Source: Gordonibacter massiliensis (ex Traore et al. 2017) | GTDB taxonomy: Bacteria; Actinomycetota; Coriobacteriia; Coriobacteriales; Eggerthellaceae | NCBI GenBank assembly: GCA_900170005.1 | Contig: LT827128.1 | Coordinates: 372,001-436,000 of the forward strand | Reading direction: 5' to 3' | DNA: 64,000 nucleotides | Part shown: positions 34,797 to 42,492 of the stretch, in pieces | Layout of the letters: every line of letters begins with the position of its first letter | Position numbering within the stretch: the stretch's first letter is position 1 | The notes under the pieces: model-generated | What the model was told of the DNA's origin: nothing | What the model saw: only the letters and a program-made list of their open reading frames with translations | The model's database searches: none | Translations under genes and position numbers: made by a program

Positions 34797-36095
34797 ATGG
34801 ATTTCAAGAAACTCGAGAGGACGGACGTTCCGGCCACGGGGGCGATAGGGGTTTCGGTCGTGGTGTGCGGTGCGACGGTGCGCCGGGAACTGGACGTGTT
34901 CTACGAGGTCGTGAACGCGTACTACGGCCTTCCGGAAGACGCGCCGTGGGAGGATGCGGACGCAGCGGCGGAGAAGGCCACGTCGGCGGACGCCTATCGA
35001 GAGATGCGGCGCGACTTCGTCGTCAACCGCGTGACCAACGAGGCGCTGGCTGCGCTCGGCATCGTGCCGGCGCTCACGCCGGACGTGCGCGTGACGGCGT
35101 ATCCGGATTCCGACGAGGATTTCGCCTTCGACCTGGCCGTCGTGGAACGGCCGCGGCTCTCCTTGTCATGCTTCGATCCCGTGGAGATAGAGGTCGAGGA
35201 CGTCGAGGTGACCGACGAGCTGGTGGACGCGCGGATTGCGGAGCTTATGGAGTCGCGCGCGGAGTACGCGCCGGCCGACCCCCATCCGGTCGTGTTCGGC
35301 GACTGCGTGAGCATCGACGTGGCCACGTTTTGCGAAGGCAAGCCGGTGCCGCGCCTCACCGGCAAGAAGATGGTGCTCGAGGTGGCGGACGGCTCCATGC
35401 CCGACGCGTTCGTTGGGCAGCTTATGGGCATGTCGGTTGGCCAGACGAAAACGTTCGAGTACGCGGTGGAACGCCCCCGGGCCCTATCCGACGACGACGT
35501 CGACCGTTACCTGGCCACGGTGACGGTGCTGGGGCAGCTGCGCAAGGACGTGCCCGAGCTCACCGACGCGTGGGTCGAGGCGAATATCTCGAAGGCGTCG
35601 TCGGTGGCGGAGTTTCGCGCCGGCGTCGCGCAGGGTCTCGAAGCCGAGGTGGAGCACCTCAATCGCGACACGCGTGCCCGCTTGGCCAACATCGAACTGG
35701 AGAAGCGCCTGCAAGGCGCCATTCCCGATGCGTTCTACCGGGCCTCGCGGGAGGGCATGAGGCGCGCCCTCGAGCGCGAACTGGCCGAAAAGGGCCAGAC
35801 CATCGACGATTACTACGAGCAAGAGCGGACGAACGAAGAAGAGCTGAGCGTGCAGATGCTCATCAAATCCGGCGAGAACCTGCGTCAGGGATTCGCCCTC
35901 GAAGCCCTGTTCGACGGTCGCGGCATGCGGCTTTCCGAAAAGGATCTCGCCCACGCCTGCGAGGAGGCGTTCGGGCCGGGCTCGTACGATCCGGTGCTGC
36001 TCGAGCGCACGGGAAAGCGTCGCGTGGTGGAAAGCGCCGCGAAGCGCATGGTCGCCCTCGCGTGGCTCGCCGACACCGCTGTGGCGAAAGGCTGA
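34797..36095 (+). CDS. Trigger factor-like chaperone paralogue
   Basis: 432 residues with the trigger-factor order: ribosome-binding-like N-domain (DFKKLERTDVPATGAIGVSVVV), FKBP-like middle domain (FGDCVSIDVATFCEGKPVP, MPDAFVGQLMGMSVGQTKTFEYAV), and a helical chaperone arm (ANISKASSVAEFRAGVAQGLEAEVEHLNRDTRARL). The ribosome-docking GFRxGKxP motif of true trigger factor is not evident, so it may work off the ribosome. It is encoded between two molybdoenzyme modules, suggesting help in folding or cofactor loading of these large enzymes (inference). Confidence 0.75.
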   Translation: MDFKKLERTDVPATGAIGVSVVVCGATVRRELDVFYEVVNAYYGLPEDAPWEDADAAAEKATSADAYREMRRDFVVNRVTNEALAALGIVPALTPDVRVTAYPDSDEDFAFDLAVVERPRLSLSCFDPVEIEVEDVEVTDELVDARIAELMESRAEYAPADPHPVVFGDCVSIDVATFCEGKPVPRLTGKKMVLEVADGSMPDAFVGQLMGMSVGQTKTFEYAVERPRALSDDDVDRYLATVTVLGQLRKDVPELTDAWVEANISKASSVAEFRAGVAQGLEAEVEHLNRDTRARLANIELEKRLQGAIPDAFYRASREGMRRALERELAEKGQTIDDYYEQERTNEEELSVQMLIKSGENLRQGFALEALFDGRGMRLSEKDLAHACEEAFGPGSYDPVLLERTGKRRVVESAAKRMVALAWLADTAVAKG

Positions 36096-36101
36096 GCGGC
36101 G

Positions 36102-36329
36102 ATGGAGCGCTGCTACGTGTGCAACCATTGCGGAAAATGCGACGACCTCGCTTTTCGCATCGTTATGCCGATGCCGGTCTGCCTCGATTGCGGACACGAG
36201 GTGCAGCCGGGCGAGAGCCCCGCCCGCTGCGCCGCCTGCGGTGGCGCACGCATCGCGACGATGGATTTCATCGAAGACCGCTCCGCGATAGCGCGGAGTG
36301 AAAGAAGAGAGGAGCAGGAACATGAGTGA
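36102..36329 (+). CDS. Double zinc-ribbon small protein
   Basis: 75 residues with eight Cys: 4, 7, 10, 13, 27, 30, 43 and 46 in paired CxxC form, enough for two zinc sites. C-terminus is Glu/Arg-rich. Starts 6 nt after the trigger-factor paralogue and ends 8 nt inside molybdoenzyme 2, so it is translationally coupled to both. Role unknown; redox or metal-handling helper is possible. Confidence 0.75.
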   Translation: MERCYVCNHCGKCDDLAFRIVMPMPVCLDCGHEVQPGESPARCAACGGARIATMDFIEDRSAIARSERREEQEHE

Positions 36330-38628
36330 ATTGACCCGCGTGTCGGAGACGCCCCGCGTCACGGAGCTCGAGGACGGCACGAAGGTGTACCGTACGGCGC
36401 AATGGTCGCCTCCGGGATGCCATGGCGTCGGTTGCGGATTGAGGGCCTTCGTCAAAGACGGCAAGCTGGTGAAGGTGGAAGGGGACCCCGACCAGCCCAT
36501 CACGAACGGCCGCCTGTGCGTTCGGTGCCTCACGCTTCCCGAGTACCTCTACCACGAGGATCGCCTCCTCCATCCCATGAAGCGCGACCGACGGTTCCGC
36601 GGACAGCCCGACAAATGGGAGCGGATCACCTGGGACGAGGCGTACGACATCATCGTGGAGAAGTACCGCGAGCTCACGGAAAAGTACGGCCCCGACACGG
36701 TGTCGGTGTGGACGGGCACCGGTCGCGAGGCGAGCGCGTACCAGTTCCAGACCTGCAACCAGGTGTTCCACAGCCGCACGGCCATCCACGCCAACGGCGG
36801 TTGGTCATGCGTCATACCGCGCCAAACCGCGATGGACTGGCTGCTGGGCTGCGCGTATGTGGAGTACGACGGCGCGTTCGGCTTCAAGGACCGCTACGAC
36901 GATCCGCGCTACGAGCTGCCCAAGTACATGCTCATCTGGGGTCGCGACACCTTGTGGTCGAACCCCGACGGGCTGTTCGGACACAGCACGGTCGACATGA
37001 TGAAGCGCGGCATGAAGATCATCGTCGTCGACCCGCGGGCCAACTGGCTGGCCCGCCATGCCGCGTACCATTTCCAGATCCGACCCGGCACCGACGCCGC
37101 GCTGGCCATGGCCCTGAACGCGGTCATCATCCAGGAGGATCTGTACGATCACGACTTCGTGGAGAAGTGGACGTACGGCTTCGACGAGTACGCCGAGCGC
37201 TGCTGCACCATGACGCCCGAGATGGCCGCCGAGATCTGCGAGGTGCCGGTGGAGGACATCTACGCCGCCGCCCGCTGCCTGGCGCAGAAGCCCTGCACGG
37301 CCTCCGTGGGCCTGAAGACCGACCAGAACCCCAACACCCTGCAGATTTGCCATGCCATCTGGGGAATATTCGCCATCTGCGGAAACCTGGACAATCCCGG
37401 AGGCGTCAAGCTGGGCCAGACCATGCTCAACGGCGGCTCGACCGGGCGCAAGGGCGTGGGCATGCTGGTGGAGGAAGAGGACAAGAACCCCATTCCCATC
37501 GCCGGCCACGACCAATACCCGGCCATGGACTTCATCATCAACACCACGCAGCCCGACTGCACGTTGGACACCCTGCGCACGAACATACCGTATCCCATCG
37601 AGTTCCTGTTCATCCAAAGCTCCAACTTCATCTCGTCGTGCATCACGCAGCAGCCGATGCAGTGGATGGAGGCGTGCCGTCACAAGGAGTTCGTGATGGC
37701 CACCGACATCTTCATGAACCCGACCATCCAGGCCCTGGCCGACGTGGTGCTGCCGGTGTCGACTTCGCTCGAACACGAGGGTATCGTCACGTTCCACGGC
37801 TGCAACCAGCCCGGGCAGTTCCATGCCCTCACGAAGGTGCTGGAACCTCTCGGCGAGTGCAAGTCGGACTTGGAGATCATGCTCGACCTCGACCACCGCA
37901 TCAACCCCGATCGCACCGAGGATCCGGAGAAATGGTCGAGCCCGCATGCGTACCTGGACAACAAGATACAGAACATCCCCTACACGGCCGACCCCGAGAC
38001 GGGGGAGGATATGACGTACGAGACGCTGCGCGAATGGGTGTACGGACGCTACGAGATTCCCTATTACCAATACGAGAAAGGGCTGCTGCGCGCCGACAGC
38101 AAGCCGGGCTTCAAGTCGCCCACGGGGCGCGTGGAGCTGTGGAGCACGGTGAAGCAGCACCTGGGGGAGGACCCCTTGCCCTATTACGAGGAGCCTCGCT
38201 TCTCCAAGCGGTCGCGCCCCGAATGGACCGAAGAGTACCCGCTCGACTTCGTCACCGGCGCGCGCCGTCCCACGTCGTTCCATACCGAGCACCGCATGAT
38301 CGATTCGCTGCGCGAGATACGGTCGGCTGCCACGGTCGAGCTGCATCCCGCCACCGCCGAAAAGCACGGCATCGGCCAAGGCGATTGGGTCACCATCGAG
38401 AACCCTTGGGGGAAGTGCCAGATGATCGCGGATATCACGCCCATCGTGAAGGAGGGGGTCATCGGGTGCGACCACGGTTGGTGGTATCCCGAAGACAAGG
38501 ACGCGGAGCTGTTCAGCGTGCGCAAGTCGTCCATCAACTCGCTCATGCCATGGAAAGAGATCGGCAAGCTGGGCCTGGGCTCGCACTACGGCGCGCTGCC
38601 CTGCAAGATCTACCGGACCGAAAACTAG
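36322..38628 (+). CDS. Molybdopterin oxidoreductase catalytic subunit 2 (DMSO reductase superfamily)
   Basis: 768 residues, no signal peptide. Fe-S region Cys33, 38, 66 and 69 (PPGCHGVGC, GRLCVRC); the Cys27 of subunit 1 is Ala here. MGD-binding segments include YMLIWGRDTLWSNPDG, IIVVDPRANW, CGNLDNPGG, DFVTGARRPTSFHTEHR, and HGIGQGDWVTIENPWGK. Cys163 (GWSCVIPRQ) is the likely Mo ligand. It is a diverged homologue of the enzyme at 30104, not a recent duplicate. Uses its own ferredoxin partner 19 nt downstream. Substrate unknown; a reductase/dehydroxylase is the best guess. Confidence 0.9.
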   Translation: MSELTRVSETPRVTELEDGTKVYRTAQWSPPGCHGVGCGLRAFVKDGKLVKVEGDPDQPITNGRLCVRCLTLPEYLYHEDRLLHPMKRDRRFRGQPDKWERITWDEAYDIIVEKYRELTEKYGPDTVSVWTGTGREASAYQFQTCNQVFHSRTAIHANGGWSCVIPRQTAMDWLLGCAYVEYDGAFGFKDRYDDPRYELPKYMLIWGRDTLWSNPDGLFGHSTVDMMKRGMKIIVVDPRANWLARHAAYHFQIRPGTDAALAMALNAVIIQEDLYDHDFVEKWTYGFDEYAERCCTMTPEMAAEICEVPVEDIYAAARCLAQKPCTASVGLKTDQNPNTLQICHAIWGIFAICGNLDNPGGVKLGQTMLNGGSTGRKGVGMLVEEEDKNPIPIAGHDQYPAMDFIINTTQPDCTLDTLRTNIPYPIEFLFIQSSNFISSCITQQPMQWMEACRHKEFVMATDIFMNPTIQALADVVLPVSTSLEHEGIVTFHGCNQPGQFHALTKVLEPLGECKSDLEIMLDLDHRINPDRTEDPEKWSSPHAYLDNKIQNIPYTADPETGEDMTYETLREWVYGRYEIPYYQYEKGLLRADSKPGFKSPTGRVELWSTVKQHLGEDPLPYYEEPRFSKRSRPEWTEEYPLDFVTGARRPTSFHTEHRMIDSLREIRSAATVELHPATAEKHGIGQGDWVTIENPWGKCQMIADITPIVKEGVIGCDHGWWYPEDKDAELFSVRKSSINSLMPWKEIGKLGLGSHYGALPCKIYRTEN

Positions 38629-38647
38629 CCTGAAAGGGGGTATCGAG

Positions 38648-38983
38648 ATGGCCACCTATGGATTGATGATCGACAACGAGTACTGCACCGGCTGCCACAC
38701 GTGCGAGATCGCCTGCCGCAACGAGCTGGGCCTGCCCATGGGGCAGTGGGGCATCAAGCTGCTGGAGATGGGGCCGTGGCGCAAGCCGGACGGAACGTGG
38801 GAGGGCAAGTACGTTCCCGTGCCCACGACCTCGTGCAACCTATGCGAGGAACGCGTTGCCCAAGGCGGCGTGCCGTCGTGCGCGCTGCACTGCCTGGCCG
38901 ACGCCATCGAGTACGGCACGCTCGAGGAGCTGGCGAGGAAGATGGCCGACCGAGGGGAGCAATGCTCGATCTTTCTGCCTTAA
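38648..38983 (+). CDS. Small 2x[4Fe-4S] ferredoxin subunit 2
   Basis: 111 residues, same plan as subunit 1: Cys13, 16, 19, 23 (CTGCHTCEIAC) and Cys63, 66, 78, 82 (CNLC, CALHC). GAAAGGGGG precedes the ATG. Last gene of the second enzyme module; electron transfer partner of molybdoenzyme 2. Confidence 0.9.
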   Translation: MATYGLMIDNEYCTGCHTCEIACRNELGLPMGQWGIKLLEMGPWRKPDGTWEGKYVPVPTTSCNLCEERVAQGGVPSCALHCLADAIEYGTLEELARKMADRGEQCSIFLP

Positions 38984-39070
38984 GCGCCGCGCAGCTTTTC
39001 GGCGGCGGGCGGAAGAGGGGTTGGGCCCTTTTCGTCCGTCGCCCGCGCGGCTGAGATCGTCAAGGAGCAA

Positions 39071-39103
39071 GGCCCCGGTTTCCGACGGCGCGGAACCGGG
39101 GCC
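39071..39103 (+). terminator. Hairpin after the molybdoenzyme module
   Basis: GGCCCCGGTT (39071-39080) pairs with AACCGGGGCC (39094-39103), stem extendable through one bulge, 87 nt after the ferredoxin stop. No T-run; partial terminator likely, leaving some readthrough into the MFS gene. Confidence 0.55.
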
Positions 39104-39126
39104 GTTGCGTCAAGGAGGGCTTGAAG

Positions 39127-40311
39127 ATGGAGAGCGCAAGGCTGTGGAACCCCCGATTCGCCCAGCTGTTCTGCATCGAGACGATGTTGCAGTTCGGGTT
39201 GTACCTCACGCGTCCGCTTATCGCAGGGTACGCGGTTTCGCTGGGCGCCTCTTTGGCGGTGGCGGGGTTCCTGGCGGGGCTTTTGGCCACGGCGGCTTTG
39301 ATTATGCGGCCGATGAGCGGCATCGTGACGGATCGGCTGGGAAAGAAAGGCCTGCTGGTCGTGTCCTGCGCGCTGTTCGCGGTCTCGGCGCTGGGCTGCG
39401 CCTTGTTTCGATCCGTTCCGCTCGCGGCGGCGTTCCTTGCGCTCCAAGGGTTCGCGTTCGCGTTCAAGTCGACGGTCGTCGTGTCGTTGGCTTCGCTGGT
39501 GGTTCCCGCGTCGAAGCTGGGAAGCGGCGTGGGGTGGCTCGGGGTCGCCTACACGATAGCGTGCGCCTTGGGTCCCGCGCTCGGATCGTTCGTCGGCGGC
39601 GCGGTCGGCTATGCGGGCGCCTTCGCCGTTTCGGCGACGCTGCTCTTCGCGGGGCTCGTTTTGGCGGTGCTGTTCAAGGCGCCCCGCGAGGCTTGCGCGC
39701 ATGCCGTCCCGACCGCGCCTTCGCGGCCCGGCTGCGGCTTTGCCGCCTGGTTCCACGGCCCCACGCTTCTGCTTTCCGCAGTGGCCGGCCTGTTGATGGT
39801 GGCCCAAGGCGTGACCTCCTCGTTCGTCTTGCTGGTGGGGGATATGAGGGGCATCGAGGGAGCCTCCCTGTACTTCCTCGTCTATTCCTTGGCCACGCTG
39901 GCGGCAAGGCCGTTGGCGGGAAGGGCCAGCGACTCGTTCGGCGTGCGCGCGGTCGCCCTGCCCATGATGCTCCTCGCTGCTTTCGGCATGACGGCGGCGG
40001 CGTTCTTGGAATCGTTCGCGGGCGTCGTCGTGGCAGGGGCTTGCATGGGCGTGGGGCAGGGATCCGCCTACTGCGCCCTGCAGGCCGAGTCGGTGCGCGG
40101 GGTGCCCCAGGACCGGGTGGGGCGTGCGGCGAACACGTTTTACCTGGGGCCCGACCTTTGCATGGGCTTGGGGCCGGTTGTGGGCGGTTTCGTCTTGCAG
40201 GCGGCGGGGGCTGCGGCCTTGTTCCTGTTCAATGCGGCGGCTGTGCTTTTGGGGCTGATCCTGCTCGCGGTTTTCGGGTCGCGCCGCCGCGGCTCCTCCG
40301 ACCGATCTTAA
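39127..40311 (+). CDS. MFS transporter
   Basis: 394 residues, twelve hydrophobic segments. The loop after helix 2 reads MRPMSGIVTDRLGKKG, the MFS G-x3-D-x-x-G-(R/K) motif; a second copy (LAARPLAGRASDSFGVR) marks the second half. AAGGAGG precedes the ATG. Follows the second molybdoenzyme module on the same strand, so probably a transporter for that pathway. Sequence suggests general drug/metabolite MFS; substrate unknown. Confidence 0.85.
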   Translation: MESARLWNPRFAQLFCIETMLQFGLYLTRPLIAGYAVSLGASLAVAGFLAGLLATAALIMRPMSGIVTDRLGKKGLLVVSCALFAVSALGCALFRSVPLAAAFLALQGFAFAFKSTVVVSLASLVVPASKLGSGVGWLGVAYTIACALGPALGSFVGGAVGYAGAFAVSATLLFAGLVLAVLFKAPREACAHAVPTAPSRPGCGFAAWFHGPTLLLSAVAGLLMVAQGVTSSFVLLVGDMRGIEGASLYFLVYSLATLAARPLAGRASDSFGVRAVALPMMLLAAFGMTAAAFLESFAGVVVAGACMGVGQGSAYCALQAESVRGVPQDRVGRAANTFYLGPDLCMGLGPVVGGFVLQAAGAAALFLFNAAAVLLGLILLAVFGSRRRGSSDRS

Positions 40312-40450
40312 GCGTTCCTGAACCGGGCCTGAAATTGCGGCTACGGATGCCTTGCGCGGGGTGTTGCGGGCGCGGCGGCGGGGTACGCTGCTCCTTGCCC
40401 CGGTTGCGCGCGCCGGGGCGCAATGGGACGGAGCGGAGAAGGAGCGGACT

Positions 40451-41032
40451 ATGGAGCGGCTTGCAAACGACGGGGGAATCGAGGGCGTGGAACCGGCGGT
40501 GTTCCGGATGGAGCGCTCGGGCGGTTTTCTGGGAAGCCGGACGCTCACGGGATGCCTGCTGGCCGTCTACCTGTCGGTCCTGGCGTGGATCATCCTGCTG
40601 AAGATGCAGTTCTCGCTGGACGCGGCGGGCACGATGCGCAGCGTGAACCTGGTGCCGCTGGCGGGAGCCACGGTCATCAACGGCGCGCTGGACTATCGCG
40701 AGGCCGTGCAGAACGTGCTGGCGTTCGTGCCGTTCGGCTTGTATGCGGGCATGCTCTTCGGGCGACGGTCGCTGTGGTGGGGCCTCGCGCCCATCGCGCT
40801 CGTCAGCTTGGCCTTCGAGGCGCTGCAGTTCGCGTTCGCCATGGGCGCGTCGGACGTCACCGACCTTCTGGCCAACACGGCGGGCGGAGCGCTGGGCCTG
40901 TGCCTGTACGCGCTCGTGCGGCGCATCGCGCGGTCGGACGAGCGCGCGATGCGCGCGGGCAACGCCGTCGCCTTGGCGGGAACCGCGCTCGTGCTGGCCT
41001 TCCTGGGCGTGCTGATCGTGGCGAACCTGTAA
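40451..41032 (+). CDS. VanZ-like membrane protein
   Basis: 193 residues. After a charged N-terminus, five hydrophobic segments. SVNLVPL, NVLAFVPFGLYAGMLF, and SLAFEALQFAFAMGASDVTDLLANTAGGALG are the VanZ family core (the conserved N.L-FxPxG and ExxQ-x-.-.-.-R.xDxxDxxxNxxGxxxG pattern). Role outside teicoplanin resistance is mostly unknown. RBS AAGGAG. An inverted-repeat element separates it from convergent pyrE. Confidence 0.85.
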   Translation: MERLANDGGIEGVEPAVFRMERSGGFLGSRTLTGCLLAVYLSVLAWIILLKMQFSLDAAGTMRSVNLVPLAGATVINGALDYREAVQNVLAFVPFGLYAGMLFGRRSLWWGLAPIALVSLAFEALQFAFAMGASDVTDLLANTAGGALGLCLYALVRRIARSDERAMRAGNAVALAGTALVLAFLGVLIVANL

Positions 41033-41109
41033 ACGGGTTGCGGCGATCTTCGCGTGGGGGCGATGCCGGGGCGGAAGCGGGCGGGTCGCGGCGCGTTGGG
41101 ACGCCCCCG

Positions 41110-41163
41110 TTGATGCTGGGCATGCGACACCTTTCGGGCGCCCCGTTGACGCTGGGCATGCGG
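41110..41163. repeat. Short direct repeats after the VanZ gene
   Basis: GTTGATGCTGGGCATGCG (41110-41127) recurs as GTTGACGCTGGGCATGCG (41145-41162), 35 nt apart, each followed by a CACC(C)TTTCG/CCTTCG segment that also opens the inverted-repeat element at 41164. Confidence 0.6.
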
Positions 41164-41316
41164 CACCCTTCGTAGGGGCGATCTCCAGATCGCCCGGTGC
41201 GTTGGGTCGCAAGGACAAAAAACCGCGTGGCAAGCGCATCGTGCGCCCGCCATGCGGTTTCCCCGCTTCGTGCGTTTCTGCGCCGGGCGATCTGGAGATC
41301 GCCCCTACGAAGGGTG
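41164..41316. repeat. 153-bp element with perfect 34-bp inverted repeats
   Basis: 41164-41197 and 41283-41316 are exact reverse complements (arm contains CGTAGGGGCGATCTCCAGAT). The 85-nt interior has a smaller imperfect dyad and no gene. It lies between convergent genes, so it may act as a bidirectional terminator; arm length and separation look like a MITE or REP-type element. No target duplication seen. Confidence 0.75.
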
Positions 41317-41354
41317 TTTCCGCAGGTGGATTCCCCGTGCCTGCGGCCTCGCCC

Positions 41355-42035
41355 CTACCGTTTCGCGCCGTACTGGTCGTAGTACGCGTCCAGCGCGGCC
41401 TTCACGCCGTCGTCGATGACGACGCGGCCCTGGCATTCCCGGTTCAGCAGGTGCTCGGTGACCTCGGCCATGTCCACGATGGACGCGGTAGGGAAGCCGT
41501 AACGCTCGCGCACCTCGTCGAGCGCGCAGATCTCGCCGCCTTTGCCCACTTCCATGCGGTTCAGCGACACCATGAGGCCCACCACCTCCACGTTCGCCTG
41601 CTGCATGAGGATGGGGTGCGTCTCCTCGATGGACTTGCCCGACGTGGTCACGTCCTCCACGATGACCACGCGGTCGCCGTCGCGCAGGTTGGAGCCCAGC
41701 AGGATGCCTGTGTCGCCGTGGTCCTTGACCTCCTTGCGGTTCGAGCAGTAACGCGCCTCCTTGCCGTAAAGCTCCGAGAGCGCCATCGTGGTGATGACGG
41801 ACAGCGGGATGCCCTTGTACGCCGGGCCGAACACCACGTCGAAGTCAAGCCCGAAGTTGTCGTGGATGGCGCGCGCGTAGAACTGCCCCAGGCGGTGCAG
41901 CTGCGAGCCCGTCACGTAGGCGCCCGCGTTCATGAAGAAGGGGGACTTCCGGCCGCTCTTCAAGGTGAAGTCGCCGAACTTCAGCACGTCGCTCTCCACC
42001 ATGAACTCGATGAACTCCTGCTTGTAGGCCTCCAT
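41355..42035 (-). CDS. pyrE: Orotate phosphoribosyltransferase
   Basis: 226 residues. FTLKSGRKSPFFMNAG, VFGPAYKGIPLSV, and the PRPP-binding loop VVIVEDVTTSGKSI are diagnostic. It makes orotidine 5'-phosphate from orotate and PRPP in UMP synthesis. The ATG at 42035 has GAGAGAGGGA; the longer frame crosses non-conserved sequence. Stands alone here, without other pyr genes. Confidence 0.95.
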   Translation of the reverse strand: MEAYKQEFIEFMVESDVLKFGDFTLKSGRKSPFFMNAGAYVTGSQLHRLGQFYARAIHDNFGLDFDVVFGPAYKGIPLSVITTMALSELYGKEARYCSNRKEVKDHGDTGILLGSNLRDGDRVVIVEDVTTSGKSIEETHPILMQQANVEVVGLMVSLNRMEVGKGGEICALDEVRERYGFPTASIVDMAEVTEHLLNRECQGRVVIDDGVKAALDAYYDQYGAKR

Positions 42036-42197
42036 GGCATTCCCTCTCTCTCCCGCGCGGGCTCGTGCGCCGCATGCGGCCTCGTTCGCTGCGCCGCGAC
42101 CGTCGCACCGCATGCGCCGCGCTTTTCGTCGTGCGATCAATGATACTCGAAGCCAGGCTTCCTCGTCTCTATTCACGGGAAAATACAATAGAGGCCA

Positions 42198-42291
42198 TTG
42201 ACAACTACTAGACTATATCATATATTAGTTTCGGTCTGAAACACCAGGTTCGCCCGGCATCCCCACCCCTAACGGATGCCGGGCGAACCTG
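42198..42291 (+). ncRNA. Promoter followed at once by an 18-bp hairpin: candidate small RNA or attenuator
   Basis: TTGACA (42198-42203), 17 nt, TATATT (42221-42226). The expected start near 42233 is followed by a perfect 18-bp stem (42245-42262 with 42274-42291) with an 11-nt loop. No gene starts until 42493. The arrangement suggests a short hairpin RNA or a leader attenuator for the GGDEF gene. No strong T-run follows the stem. The rest of 42036-42492 shows no gene. Confidence 0.45.
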
Positions 42292-42492
42292 CTTTCCGCG
42301 CCGTTGTTTGACGGGGTGCTCCGGTTGTCGATTTTTCCTTCCGATTGCCCTTCTCGCTTATCAACGTGGGGTTGAAGCGCCATACTGTGCTTCGACAAGT
42401 TACCGCATGGGGATGCGTAAACGACGGCGAAGGCGCTTGGCGGGCACGGTTCCCGTCGCCGTCGCACGGTACGGCGAGCGAAGGGGATGGGC

